Positions 7,548-16,738 of a stretch of 64,000 bases of DNA are shown piece by piece. Source of the stretch: Lachnospiraceae bacterium. GTDB lineage: Bacteria > Bacillota > Clostridia > Lachnospirales > Lachnospiraceae. The notes below the pieces were generated by a model. The model was given only the letters and a program-made list of their open reading frames with translations. It did no database searches and was not told the origin of the DNA. Location of the stretch: contig JAFVSN010000026.1 in NCBI GenBank assembly GCA_017503735.1, forward strand, positions 1 through 64,000. Direction: 5' to 3'. How positions within the stretch are numbered: the first letter of the stretch is position 1; every line of letters starts with the position of its first letter. A program made the translations under genes and the position numbers.

Positions 7548-8612
7548 TTATTTTTTTGTTTCGCTCTTATACTTCCCAAAACCGGAAGATTCATAGCAGG
7601 TCCCGTCGTCAAGCATCCACAACGCCTCCGTATCCGTTAACGACTCCACCAGTGCCATTCCTTCCTCCAACCCCATACAAAACAGTGCCGTAGAAAGGGC
7701 ATCCCCGTCTGCGGAATTTTTACAAACTACCGACACCGATACATAATCTTCCGAAGGCATTAATGTCTCCGGATCAATAATATGATGATATCGTTTCCCG
7801 TCTACAACATAGTATCTCTGATAAGAACCGCTGGTAACAAGTGATTCTCCCGAAAGTTCCAAGTATGCCAAATAAGATTCTTCACTTTCTTCTTTCGGAT
7901 TTTCGATTCCCACAAGCCACTTCTCTCCGTTGGGCTTTCCTCCTATGGTGCGGACATTTCCTCCCACATTAAGGAGATAACCGGTCACACCTTTTTCTTC
8001 CAAAAAACGCGCCACCATCTCTACTGCGTATCCTTTTGCAATTGCACCCACATCAAGAGTCATATCCGGGTCGGTCAGTGTTACCGTACAAGCTTCTTCA
8101 TCAATTATCATATGATTGATATCCGTGTGCTTTGCTGCCTCTGTCAATTCCCCTACGGTCGGAAGTTTTGCCTCCGACGGATTCTCTGTTCCTTCCGTCC
8201 GGTAGTCATGCCATACCGACAACACACTACCCATGGCTACATTCACGGTCTCATCTGTCTTCTTATACATATCCTTTGCATATAAAAGCATATCAATGAT
8301 ACGTGGGTCCACTGTCACAACACGGTGCGTACCGTCTTTTAATTCATTCACGGTAGAAAGATTTTCCATTTTCTCAAACCGGTCATAAATTGTAAACAGC
8401 TTATGATACTCCGACAACTCCGAAAATATGCTTTCCGCTATGTCATCAAACTGCTCCTGACTGTCCGCATAGCCGGTAATCACGCTTACCGTATCAAAGT
8501 AATCGAAGGAATAGGTAGAATACTTTTCACTTTTTGAACCGCAACCAACGGCTCCGCTCAACAGTATAAGTGCAACACAGATACCCGGCCACCGAAAAAA
8601 GCTCTTTCTCAT
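7548..8612 (-). CDS. apbE: FAD:protein FMN transferase, lipoprotein
   Basis: Covalently attaches FMN from FAD to a Thr/Ser of extracytoplasmic redox proteins, using magnesium. The 354-residue precursor has a hydrophobic signal with AVGC at 21-24, so it should be anchored on the outer membrane face. ApbE motifs are LDVGAIAKGYAVE, YLLNVGGNVRTIG, the HHIIDPETLMPS metal-site loop and ALSTALFCMG. It is the last gene of a four-gene run (AraC, NusG-II, Gx, apbE) with short gaps. No FMN-binding-domain target is visible in the window, so the flavinylated partner lies elsewhere. Confidence 0.93.
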   Translation of the reverse strand: MRKSFFRWPGICVALILLSGAVGCGSKSEKYSTYSFDYFDTVSVITGYADSQEQFDDIAESIFSELSEYHKLFTIYDRFEKMENLSTVNELKDGTHRVVTVDPRIIDMLLYAKDMYKKTDETVNVAMGSVLSVWHDYRTEGTENPSEAKLPTVGELTEAAKHTDINHMIIDEEACTVTLTDPDMTLDVGAIAKGYAVEMVARFLEEKGVTGYLLNVGGNVRTIGGKPNGEKWLVGIENPKEESEESYLAYLELSGESLVTSGSYQRYYVVDGKRYHHIIDPETLMPSEDYVSVSVVCKNSADGDALSTALFCMGLEEGMALVESLTDTEALWMLDDGTCYESSGFGKYKSETKK

Positions 8613-8631
8613 TTTATCCTCCGTTCTGCTT

Positions 8632-9135
8632 TCATTTCAAACGCTTCGAAATACGTTTCACAAGCCCCGCACCGCACAATCCCACAAAGATTCCGGAAAC
8701 GGTTCCGGTAAATGTCAGTACGATCAGATAATAACCAAGCTCCGCTGTGCCCAAAAGCCACATTGCCGTTAACACCTGGCCTACATTATGAAACACTCCG
8801 CCGGCTACACTGACCCCAACCACCGACAAAAAATTCATCTTCTTCAGTACAACCATAAGTAACATACTTAAGATCGCTCCTGCCAGACTATAGACAAGTG
8901 CCATCATATTTCCGAACATAAAGGAAATTACAAGGATACGGACCAGCGACACCACCGTCGCTTCCTTAAACCCAAATCGGTATAAAACAAACACAATAAT
9001 AATATTCGGAAAACCGATTTTAATTCCGGGTACCGCATGGAATATAGGCGGAAGCAATGCTTCTATGTAAGCCAACACCAATGCCACCGCGGTACAAAGG
9101 CCCATCATTGCCAACTTTTTCGTTGCAGGTCTCAT
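8632..9135 (-). CDS. Gx transporter family / heptaprenyl diphosphate synthase component I-like membrane protein
   Basis: A 167-residue protein with about five membrane helices and conserved ALLPPIFHAVPGIKIGFPNI and GGVFHNVGQ segments. These are typical of the family annotated as Gx transporter or heptaprenyl diphosphate synthase component I. Its fold resembles ECF S-components, so a substrate-binding or carrier role is possible; the prenyl synthase name is historical. It lies between the NusG-II and ApbE genes, a common neighbourhood for extracytoplasmic flavin/redox systems. GGAGAG precedes ATG at 9135. Confidence 0.8.
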   Translation of the reverse strand: MRPATKKLAMMGLCTAVALVLAYIEALLPPIFHAVPGIKIGFPNIIIVFVLYRFGFKEATVVSLVRILVISFMFGNMMALVYSLAGAILSMLLMVVLKKMNFLSVVGVSVAGGVFHNVGQVLTAMWLLGTAELGYYLIVLTFTGTVSGIFVGLCGAGLVKRISKRLK

Positions 9136-9147
9136 GACAACTCTCCT

Positions 9148-9567
9148 TTACACAACAATATCCGGTGCATCTTTCTCATTCTCTGCATAAACCGTAATCA
9201 CAACCTTATGGGGCAAACAGACAATACTCTCTCCCTCACGGGAAATCGGCTTGTGTTCGGAGCAGATCCCGTCGGGACAGGTGGCCGTCTCCACATAAGC
9301 TTTCCCGTCCTTTATTACCAACAAATTCAATTCCTCGTTCTGTAACCCGGTGCGTATTTCCACCGTTACATCTTCTGCCAGGGAATATGTCCCGATCTCT
9401 TTTCCGTCTATCGTTACCACAACCCGGTCTCCTTCTCCCCGAACCAAGTAAATCCATAAACCGAATGCGGTAACAAGCAGTAGCAACACTACAATAAATA
9501 TCATATCGTTTCGGAACAATCGTCGACTGTTTTTCTCAACAGACCTATTTTTTACATCTTGCATCAT
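9148..9567 (-). CDS. NusG domain II-containing membrane-anchored protein
   Basis: A 139-residue protein with a basic N-terminus, one membrane helix (about 23-41) and an extracytoplasmic NusG domain II-like beta domain. Conserved cysteine motifs are CPDGICSEHKPIS and SIVCLPHKVVI, suggesting a disulfide or metal site. Function is not established; the family travels with ApbE and Gx proteins and is thought to act in extracytoplasmic electron transfer. The stop of the AraC gene lies 14 bp upstream, so the four genes are probably co-transcribed. No strong ribosome site is seen at 9567. Confidence 0.8.
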   Translation of the reverse strand: MMQDVKNRSVEKNSRRLFRNDMIFIVVLLLLVTAFGLWIYLVRGEGDRVVVTIDGKEIGTYSLAEDVTVEIRTGLQNEELNLLVIKDGKAYVETATCPDGICSEHKPISREGESIVCLPHKVVITVYAENEKDAPDIVV

Positions 9568-9581
9568 CTTTTTATTCCACC

Positions 9582-10484
9582 TTAATGTCCTTGTACTCTT
9601 CGAACTGAACCGTTTTTCCTTACGCTACTGGGTACATCCCCGTAAAATTTGGAGAAGGCATAGGAAAAATGTTCCATGGACGCGTATCCTAATTGCTCGC
9701 TGATTTCCGTAATACTGTAGCGGCTGTTTTGAAGCAATGTTAATGCCGCAGACATCCGCGCCTCCAATTTCTTTTGGGTAAAGGATTTTCCGTAAATTCG
9801 TTGCAACAACCGTTGTGTCTGCCGGACACTAAACCCCAATCGTCTTGCCATCTCATCCAATGTTATATCTCTATACTCATATAAAAAAATCTCATCCGCA
9901 ACCAATAGTGCATTTTCTTCCCGAATCGCATGGGCACCAAATTGCTCTTGCGGCATTGGTAACGGCTTTTCTTCTTCCTTTGTCATTAATATACTTCGGA
10001 TGCATTCTATTAAAAACTCCGCCAATAAATACTGCATTTTCTCACCGGCTCCCGGTTGATTTCCCATCCGCTCTCTTAACAACTCCTTCGTTAGATGCTT
10101 CAGTCCGTTTCGAGCATAACCGCACCACAAGGGATGTGCACTCAGTCCCTGTAACAATTCTCCGCCGGTTACATTTTTTTGTATCTGCAAATAAATCCCA
10201 AACTCTACCAAAGGCTCCTCTTTTGAAGGTATCTGCTCATGTAAAATCCCCGGTCCCGTAATGTAAAGCATCCCCGGTTTCACTTCGTAACGTTTTCGGT
10301 TTAATAACACTTCTCCTTTTCCCTGCTCCACATAATGAAGTTCATATACATTTTCACCGTGGGCATGCTCCGGCATTACTTCCGTAAATCTGCGGTAGCT
10401 TACCATCGCAATCGTCACAACCGCTCCTTCTAACAAAAAACGATAGCTGTTATTCATTTCTTTACTACACTCCGTTCTCTCCAT
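9582..10484 (-). CDS. AraC-family transcriptional regulator
   Basis: A 300-residue regulator. Residues ~30-130 form an AraC-type cupin sensing domain (HAHGENVYELHYVEQGKGE, ITGPGILHEQIPS). The C-terminal ~100 residues hold the double HTH (TLDEMARRLGFSVRQTQRLLQ and YSITEISEQLGYASMEHFSYAF). It is divergent from the GH95 fucosidase gene across a 150-bp region, so it probably controls it in response to a sugar. It is also upstream of, and close to, the NusG-II/Gx/apbE genes. ATG at 10484 has AGGAGGTG upstream; the longer frame to 10562 enters the promoter region. Confidence 0.88.
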   Translation of the reverse strand: MERTECSKEMNNSYRFLLEGAVVTIAMVSYRRFTEVMPEHAHGENVYELHYVEQGKGEVLLNRKRYEVKPGMLYITGPGILHEQIPSKEEPLVEFGIYLQIQKNVTGGELLQGLSAHPLWCGYARNGLKHLTKELLRERMGNQPGAGEKMQYLLAEFLIECIRSILMTKEEEKPLPMPQEQFGAHAIREENALLVADEIFLYEYRDITLDEMARRLGFSVRQTQRLLQRIYGKSFTQKKLEARMSAALTLLQNSRYSITEISEQLGYASMEHFSYAFSKFYGDVPSSVRKNGSVRRVQGH

Positions 10485-10571
10485 TTCGACACCTCCTTTT
10501 CCACTTCTTCTTATCACGAAAACCTCTTCGAAGAAATACCGTTTACTTCGTCTATATGTCATATTATACGC

Positions 10572-10619
10572 TGGAAAATTTCGAATTGCAACGATATAAT
10601 AGAATCAGATGATTCTATT
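10572..10619 (+). promoter_or_regulatory. GH95 promoter with overlapping palindromic operator
   Basis: TATAAT at 10595-10600 with a weak -35 (TGGAAA, 10572-10577; 17-bp spacer). A perfect inverted repeat, AATAGAATCA-GA-TGATTCTATT (10598-10619), begins within the -10 element and covers the start point. This position suits a repressor. The weak -35 would also allow an activator such as the divergent AraC protein. Confidence 0.65.
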
Positions 10620-10634
10620 TTACGGAGGTGTACG

Positions 10635-12866
10635 ATGTATCAGCTTACCTATACTACTTCATCCAATTATAACTGGAATAAAGCCCTTCCCATCGGTAAC
10701 GGCCGTCTGGGAGCCATGATTTACGGAAACAATACCTCCGAACATTTTCAAATCAACGAAGACAGCGTCTGGTTCGGCGGGCCGCGAAACCGTAATAATA
10801 AGGACGCTCTGGACCATTTGGAAGAAGTACGTTCTCTCATTCTTTCCGGCAATATCCGTAAGGCAGAGGAACTGTGTAAGTACGCTTTAACCGGCACGCC
10901 GCAAAGCGAACACACCTACCAGACCTTAGGTGATGTGTATTTTGATTTCTGCGGACGCCTGACAAAGGGTATCAACTTCCGTCGGACTCTGGATTTGGAA
11001 ACTGCGGTACATACTTCCGTTACTACCGAGGAATCCACCGGCATTACCTATCGTTGCGATTCCTTTGTCAGCAAAAACTATAACTGTATTGTAGCAAAAT
11101 TTACCGCTTCCGCAGCCGGCAGTCTTGATTTGGCGGCCTCCCTGCAAAGAGGTAACTTCTATGAAGCAACGGAACATACCTCGGACTCTTTGTATATTTC
11201 CGGCAACTTAGGAGGTGGCGGCTCAGATTTCTGTTGTGGCATGCGCATGCTATCCGACGGCACTTTTGTAAAAGGCATCGGGGAACATTTGTTAACAGAA
11301 AATGCCACAGAAGTCATTGTTCTTATTACCGCTTCCACCACATTCCGAAGTGCACTTCCTCGCAAAACGGTGGAAGACACTTTGACAAAAGCCGCAACTC
11401 TTTCTTATGAAGATTTATATCAAGACCATTTAGCGGAATATCAGCCTTATTTTAAACGTATGACCCTGACTCTGCCTTATGACAAAGAATTGGACAAGCT
11501 TACTACCGAGGAACGTTTACACCGCATTTGTGCGGAACATCCGGACAACGGCCTTCTTGCCACCTACTTTGCTTACGGGCGTTATCTTTTAATTTGTTCC
11601 AGCCGCGGAGATTGTCTCCCGGCCAATCTCCAGGGTATTTGGTGTAACAGCATCGATGCACCTTGGGGCAGTAAATATACCATTAATATTAATACCGAAA
11701 TGAACTACTGGCCGGCCAATATGTGCAACCTGACCGAATGTCAAATGCCTTTGTTCTCCCATATTATGCGGATGCTTCCTAACGGTCTTCGCACCGCAAA
11801 AGAAATGTACGGCTGTAACGGCTTTGTAGCCCATCATAACACCGATTTATGGGGCGATACCGCACCGCAGGATATCTACATACCGGCCACCTTCTGGGTT
11901 ATGGGGGCCGCATGGCTTTGTACCCACATCTGGCAACACTATTTGTACACTCGGGATATCGCTTTTTTAAGAGAACACTATCCGGCATTAAAAGAAGCGG
12001 TACGATTCTTCTTTGATTTCCTCATCGAAGTAGACGGGTCCTATGTTACCTGCCCTTCCGTTTCTCCGGAAAACACATATATCATGGAAAACGGCACCGG
12101 CGGATGTCTGACCTACGGTTCCACCATGGACAACGAAATTTTGCATGAGTTATTCGGCAACCTTCTTTCCGCTGCTCCGATTGTCGGCGATACCGATACT
12201 GCTTTCTTAGAAAAAGCAAAAAAATATAAGGCAAAAATTCCGGGCATCCGCATCGGTAAACACGGACAGATTATGGAATGGCAAAAGGATTACGATGAAG
12301 CCGAGCCGGGGCACCGTCACATTTCCCACCTATGGGCATTGCATCCGGCTTTCCAGATTACTCCGGATGCTACTCCTGAACTGTGTGAAGCAGCAAAAGT
12401 CACACTGGAACGCCGACTGGCAAGCGGTGGCGGTCACACCGGTTGGAGCCGCGCCTGGATTATAAACATGTATGCAAGACTTTGGAACGGAGAAGAGTGT
12501 TACCAAAATCTTCTTGCACTGATGCAGAAATCCACTTTGGAAAACTTACTGGACAATCATCCGCCGTTCCAAATTGACGGCAATTTCGGTGCCACCGCCG
12601 GCATTGCGGAAATGCTTTTGCAATCCAACGAAGCCCGCACGGTTCTTTTACCTGCGCTTCCGAAAGCTTGGAAGGAAGGAAGTGTATACGGACTGTGTGG
12701 TATCAATACGGTCACATATGATATCCTTTGGAATCACGGAGAACTCACACAGGTAACACTCACTTCCAAACAGGATACGACTGTTACGTTGGTTTACCGT
12801 GGTGTGTCACGTACACTGGAATTAAAAAAAGATACAAAAATCTCCTTAGACAAAAATGCCTTTTAA
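10635..12866 (+). CDS. GH95 family alpha-L-fucosidase, intracellular
   Basis: Glycoside hydrolase that removes terminal L-fucose (or L-galactose) from oligosaccharides by an inverting mechanism. The 743-residue protein has the N-terminal beta domain (KALPIGNGRLGAMIYGN, INEDSVWFGGP). It also has the (alpha/alpha)6 barrel with SSRGDCLPANLQGIWC, ININTEMNYWPANM, HHNTDLWGD and EAEPGHRHISHLWALHP, which hold the family's Asn/Asp/Glu active-site residues. There is no signal peptide, so it acts on imported fucosyl-oligosaccharides. GGAGGT (10624-10629) precedes the ATG. It is monocistronic, with no transporter beside it. Confidence 0.93.
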   Translation: MYQLTYTTSSNYNWNKALPIGNGRLGAMIYGNNTSEHFQINEDSVWFGGPRNRNNKDALDHLEEVRSLILSGNIRKAEELCKYALTGTPQSEHTYQTLGDVYFDFCGRLTKGINFRRTLDLETAVHTSVTTEESTGITYRCDSFVSKNYNCIVAKFTASAAGSLDLAASLQRGNFYEATEHTSDSLYISGNLGGGGSDFCCGMRMLSDGTFVKGIGEHLLTENATEVIVLITASTTFRSALPRKTVEDTLTKAATLSYEDLYQDHLAEYQPYFKRMTLTLPYDKELDKLTTEERLHRICAEHPDNGLLATYFAYGRYLLICSSRGDCLPANLQGIWCNSIDAPWGSKYTININTEMNYWPANMCNLTECQMPLFSHIMRMLPNGLRTAKEMYGCNGFVAHHNTDLWGDTAPQDIYIPATFWVMGAAWLCTHIWQHYLYTRDIAFLREHYPALKEAVRFFFDFLIEVDGSYVTCPSVSPENTYIMENGTGGCLTYGSTMDNEILHELFGNLLSAAPIVGDTDTAFLEKAKKYKAKIPGIRIGKHGQIMEWQKDYDEAEPGHRHISHLWALHPAFQITPDATPELCEAAKVTLERRLASGGGHTGWSRAWIINMYARLWNGEECYQNLLALMQKSTLENLLDNHPPFQIDGNFGATAGIAEMLLQSNEARTVLLPALPKAWKEGSVYGLCGINTVTYDILWNHGELTQVTLTSKQDTTVTLVYRGVSRTLELKKDTKISLDKNAF

Positions 12867-12888
12867 TCCGCCCTCCGGATTTATTGTT

Positions 12889-12922
12889 GTTTTATAGAAC
12901 ATGATACGTTCTTTTATAAAAC
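12889..12922. other. Stem-loop after the fucosidase gene
   Basis: GTTTTATA-GAAC (12889-12900) pairs with GTTC-TTT-TATAAAAC (12908-12922) with a 3-base bulge. It precedes the strong terminator and may stabilise the transcript end. Confidence 0.4.
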
Positions 12923-12925
12923 GAC

Positions 12926-12960
12926 AAAAAATGAGCTGTCGCAAGCGACAGCTCATTTTT
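12926..12960. terminator. Bidirectional terminator between GH95 and the chemoreceptor gene
   Basis: Perfect stem AAAAATGAGCTGTC / GACAGCTCATTTTT closed by a GCAA-type tetraloop, with A and T runs on both sides. It serves both convergent genes. Confidence 0.92.
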
Positions 12961-12969
12961 ATCATTTTA

Positions 12970-14847
12970 CTAAAACTCAAACTTTTCGATAATCGTCTCT
13001 AACTCACCGACACTATCTACCGTATTATTGGTCAGCATATTATTATCACTGGTTACCTTTACTACGTTAGAAGTCTTTTCCGCAATATCATTTACACCGA
13101 CACTGGTCTCTTCGATTGTAAAATGAATATTCTCAACTGCTTCGGTAACACTTGCAATGGAAGTATTCAATCGCTCTACTTCCTTGGAAATGTTCGTCAT
13201 TCCCGCTTTGAAGGTATCGGCATCCAACTGATACTGTTCACTGATTTGCTTAAAGCTATCATAATCCGTAAGTACATTTTCTTCCAGGAATACAGAGGTT
13301 TCCTCAAGACTTTCGGATATATTGGTAACAGCAAGATTGATTTCTCCGATAATCGCATTAATGTCATCCACCGTATCCAGGGAACGCTTTGCCAGATTGT
13401 TGATTTCCGAAGCAACCACTGCGAATCCTCTTCCCGCTTCTCCGGCTCTTGCCGCTTCAATGCTGGCATTCAAAGATAACAAGCCGGTCTGATCCGAAAT
13501 CTCTACGATTGCTCCGGTTAACTCGTTAATCTTGGAAACCGATTTCAAACCGTTTACCGCAAGTTCTGTCTTATCTTTAATCTCCTGATACATTTCCTTT
13601 GTACGACGAATTGCTTCCGTGGTAGAATTCTGCATATTCTTTGCTCTTTCTGCAATTTCTTCCGAAGCCTGATTACTTTCCTCCGTCTCTCTGCCGATGC
13701 GTTCCGACTGTTCGCGCATCTTAGACATATGCTCGTTCATCACTTGCGTCATACTGGTAACTTCCTGTGTACTTGCCGCCAACTGCTGTGTCGTTGCCGA
13801 ATTGTCCGTACAAAGCATATGTACCTGATTACTGGAATCCTCCAGTCTTCCCATATTGTTTTTAATGTTACCGTTTGCCTCTTCAATCTTTAACACAATC
13901 TCGTGCAGATTTTCACTCATCTCCTGCACCGCACGGCTTATCATACCGGTTTCATCTTTTCTGGCACATAATTTGTCCATATTTTCCGGAACTTTTAGCT
14001 TTAACTTTGCCGTGTCATTGATGATTTCACTGATTTGCCAAATCGGCTTACTGATTCGACCTACAATTATGTTGGTAATAACAACCGCAGCAATCATAAT
14101 AAATAGCGTTACAAACGCTGCTATAACAATCAGTTCGCGAATCGGCTTCATTAATTCGTCACCGTCCGCACAAACAACTACTACCGATTTGATATCGGTA
14201 ACATAATAGCTGGCGTACTGTGTCACACCGTTTTCTTCAAACTCAACACAAAGATTGTCCGGTATAACCCCTCGGTTCATCTCACTTAAGAAAGAAGCTA
14301 TTACACTGTTCGTATTCGGTTTTCCAATCTTTGCTTCATCGGTGTGATATAAAATGATACCGCTTTTGTTGATTACATAGTAATAGTAAGAATCAACACC
14401 TTCAATTACCATGTCACTTAAAAGGGCCTTATATTCATCGGCACTCAACAATTCCTTTTCTTGTTTTATGGAATCATCATCCTGAATTTTCTGTTCGGCC
14501 ACATCGATCATTTTACCGTAGGAGGTAATGGTATTTAACATCTTACCATATGCGGAATCGATTACAAGGCTCTCGATATAGTTCATCATTACGACCAAAG
14601 TAATGCCTACCGCAACTACAATACCCGAAATAACCAATACAAGAATTCTCGATTTAATGGACTGGACTTTCGTCTCCCCGTTTCCTTTCTTTCCCGAGCG
14701 TTTCTTACTGTTCTTCTCTTTCTTCGGTTTCGGTGCCTTCTCTTTTCCGTTCATCTTTTCCGGCTTTACTTTTTTCACCTTTTCTTTTTTCGGTTTTTCC
14801 TTTTTTGGTTGCAATTCTTTCGGAATTTTCAGCTCTTTCTTTCCCAT
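12970..14847 (-). CDS. Methyl-accepting chemotaxis protein
   Basis: Membrane chemoreceptor that signals to CheA/CheW. Of 625 residues, ~1-62 are a Lys/Pro/Glu-rich cytosolic tail, unusual in length and charge. Membrane helix 1 follows (~68-92), then a single Cache-like extracellular domain ([22 protein letters not shown]), helix 2 (~240-262), HAMP, and the signalling helices. The hairpin tip reads [28 protein letters not shown] in two parts: [20 protein letters not shown], then RGFAVVA. No C-terminal pentapeptide tether is seen. AAGGAGG precedes ATG at 14847. With PilZ proteins and FliD-like protein it supports a motile cell. Confidence 0.92.
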   Translation of the reverse strand: MGKKELKIPKELQPKKEKPKKEKVKKVKPEKMNGKEKAPKPKKEKNSKKRSGKKGNGETKVQSIKSRILVLVISGIVVAVGITLVVMMNYIESLVIDSAYGKMLNTITSYGKMIDVAEQKIQDDDSIKQEKELLSADEYKALLSDMVIEGVDSYYYYVINKSGIILYHTDEAKIGKPNTNSVIASFLSEMNRGVIPDNLCVEFEENGVTQYASYYVTDIKSVVVVCADGDELMKPIRELIVIAAFVTLFIMIAAVVITNIIVGRISKPIWQISEIINDTAKLKLKVPENMDKLCARKDETGMISRAVQEMSENLHEIVLKIEEANGNIKNNMGRLEDSSNQVHMLCTDNSATTQQLAASTQEVTSMTQVMNEHMSKMREQSERIGRETEESNQASEEIAERAKNMQNSTTEAIRRTKEMYQEIKDKTELAVNGLKSVSKINELTGAIVEISDQTGLLSLNASIEAARAGEAGRGFAVVASEINNLAKRSLDTVDDINAIIGEINLAVTNISESLEETSVFLEENVLTDYDSFKQISEQYQLDADTFKAGMTNISKEVERLNTSIASVTEAVENIHFTIEETSVGVNDIAEKTSNVVKVTSDNNMLTNNTVDSVGELETIIEKFEF

Positions 14848-14930
14848 AGCCTCATCCTCCTTTTTTTACCATACTCTCTACTGGATTTTCTCCCGAACAT
14901 CTATAATCCTTTTAGAATAACCCTAGGTAT

Positions 14931-14959
14931 ATTATACTACATCAGCCACCATTTTTCCA
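14931..14959 (-). promoter_or_regulatory. Probable promoter of the chemoreceptor gene
   Basis: Minus strand: TGGAAA (14959-14954), 17-bp spacer, TATAAT (14936-14931), about 85 bp before the start codon. The -35 is weak, the -10 perfect. Confidence 0.55.
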
Positions 14960-15027
14960 GTTGTTTTTTAATTATTTTACACTTTTCGTTCAATTTTTTG
15001 ACAAAACATATGGTAAAATTCATAAAA

Positions 15028-15531
15028 TTATTTTTGTTGTCGCAGCTGATAGGCAATCCGTGGACTTCCATTTTCCAAATAAATGGTGCCGCATCGTTTG
15101 AATCCATGCGTTTCTACCAGATGCTGCATGGTTTTATTATCTTCGTGAGTATCGATTCGAAGATTCACGACATTCTGCTCTGCCATTATTTCTTTACAGA
15201 ATTCCAACACCTGTTTAAAAATACCTTTCTTCGTCCCCCTGCTTGCAATCCGGTGAATCACACCGTAAGGCTCGTCATTCATCCACGCTCCGTCGATGTA
15301 GTGATAGGTAGGGTCATCCATCACCGCAAACAAAAATACGCCGTGTAATACATCATCTTCTTCGCATACATACAGCCGGGCCAGTTCAATATCCTGTCGC
15401 AAATACTCCTCCGGAGGATATCCTACCGGCCACTGATTCGGATTGCCCGAAGCATCCATATATACTTTTGCCGCATGATAGATCTCCCGGATTTCCGGCA
15501 ATTCGCGCGTTTTCGCTACTCTTATATTCAT
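15028..15531 (-). CDS. GNAT-family N-acetyltransferase
   Basis: A 167-residue acetyl-CoA-dependent acyltransferase. It starts MNIRVAKTRELPEIREIY, has a VIHRIASRGTKKGIFKQVL segment in place of the usual Q/RxxGxG/A loop, and ends with the GNAT motif B (NLRIDTHEDNKTMQHLVETHGF). This is the type common in Firmicutes with an unknown small-molecule substrate. Its ATG overlaps the TGA of the upstream DUF402-Nudix gene by 4 bp (ATGA), implying translational coupling. Last gene of the run from 18300 downwards. Confidence 0.85.
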   Translation of the reverse strand: MNIRVAKTRELPEIREIYHAAKVYMDASGNPNQWPVGYPPEEYLRQDIELARLYVCEEDDVLHGVFLFAVMDDPTYHYIDGAWMNDEPYGVIHRIASRGTKKGIFKQVLEFCKEIMAEQNVVNLRIDTHEDNKTMQHLVETHGFKRCGTIYLENGSPRIAYQLRQQK

Positions 15532-16652
15532 AGTTTCTCCCACATCCTCTTCAGACCTTCCAATACCCTCGTCTCCCGTTCCACCATTGCCTTGTCCCAC
15601 TCGGTACAACAGCTATTCCGGTTGGTACGGATAGCCTCCTCCGGTGTCACAAATTCCAAGGTAAATCCTTCCTCTGCCTCGTAATCGTCCAGCTCCTGCT
15701 CTCCCGCTTCTTCCGAAACCTCACAGGTGTAATAAAAATTTTCCTGTTCAAAGATGGTATTTTCAAGGTAATCACTTTTCTGTAAACGCAACACAAATCC
15801 GTATTCCTTGATGGTTTCCGGCTTTACGGTAAGCCCGGTCTCTTCCTTTACTTCACGAATGAGCGTCGCATCATGAGCTTCGTCGCCCTCGATACCACCG
15901 CCCGGGAATTTATAGTAATCGTACTTCAAGCTATGTACCATGGCAAGCTTATCACCCTTTCGGATAATCCCACGCACCGACGGTCGCGCAGAATGTGGCC
16001 AGTCTTCCTCATAATCCAGCATATCCACACAAAACAAAGGTCGCATAGTCGGACGCAATTTCAGCTTTTCATCCAACGTTTCCCGCACTACCTTTTTATA
16101 ATCACGGGCGCCTTCCGTAATTCTTCGCTTTACCTCTGCCAACACTTCATTGGAGTATCGTTCCGTTTGTTCAAAATCCGTACAGTATTCCTTTAAAACA
16201 GCTTCCCCTTCCGCAAGGGCACTCTCATACTGCTCCTTTGACAACTCTCCCGATGCATACGCCGCGTCCAGTTCATCTCTGTCATCCACCAGTACATCAC
16301 CCTGTGGTGTAAAAATCACGTCCAGATACTTGTCCACATACACTGCGATACCGTCCCGGTCATATTCCACGGCATCCAACATATCCGCATACCATACAGA
16401 AACCCGGCCGTCCGGCAAGAATTTTGCCGTCAACATATGCCCCCTTCCATCCGGAATCATCTGAAGCCAGCGCATCCCTGCTCCGCATACCTGTACCTTA
16501 CCGGCTTTTGCACATTCCCAGTACCGCGGTTCTCCTGAAGTCAGCAAAATCAACGCAACCAAACCCTTAAAATGCTCTGTCTCTACCCGCATTTGATAAT
16601 ACGGAAAATACTGAAATCCCCATGCATCTCTGTCTAAACGTTTTCTTTTCAT
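15528..16652 (-). CDS. DUF402-Nudix fusion protein
   Basis: A 374-residue two-domain protein. Residues ~1-190 match DUF402 (VSVWYADMLDAVEYDRDG, VYVDKYLDVIFTPQGD, LVDDRDELDAAYASGEL), whose characterised members are metal-dependent nucleoside tri-/diphosphatases. Residues ~215-374 are a Nudix hydrolase with the box GGGIEGDEAHDATLIREVKE followed by ETGL. Both domains cleave nucleotide phosphates, so a housecleaning role is inferred. ATG at 16652 has AAGGAG upstream. Its stop overlaps the GNAT start. The fusion appears genuine: one continuous frame with no shift. Confidence 0.85.
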   Translation of the reverse strand: MKRKRLDRDAWGFQYFPYYQMRVETEHFKGLVALILLTSGEPRYWECAKAGKVQVCGAGMRWLQMIPDGRGHMLTAKFLPDGRVSVWYADMLDAVEYDRDGIAVYVDKYLDVIFTPQGDVLVDDRDELDAAYASGELSKEQYESALAEGEAVLKEYCTDFEQTERYSNEVLAEVKRRITEGARDYKKVVRETLDEKLKLRPTMRPLFCVDMLDYEEDWPHSARPSVRGIIRKGDKLAMVHSLKYDYYKFPGGGIEGDEAHDATLIREVKEETGLTVKPETIKEYGFVLRLQKSDYLENTIFEQENFYYTCEVSEEAGEQELDDYEAEEGFTLEFVTPEEAIRTNRNSCCTEWDKAMVERETRVLEGLKRMWEKL

Positions 16653-16738
16653 GCTCCTTCTCCTTGTTAAACTCATTCTTTGTTTCACGCCGGTTTTCGA
16701 GCCAATCTCACACATTCACTGCCTCGCCGTTCCATTCC

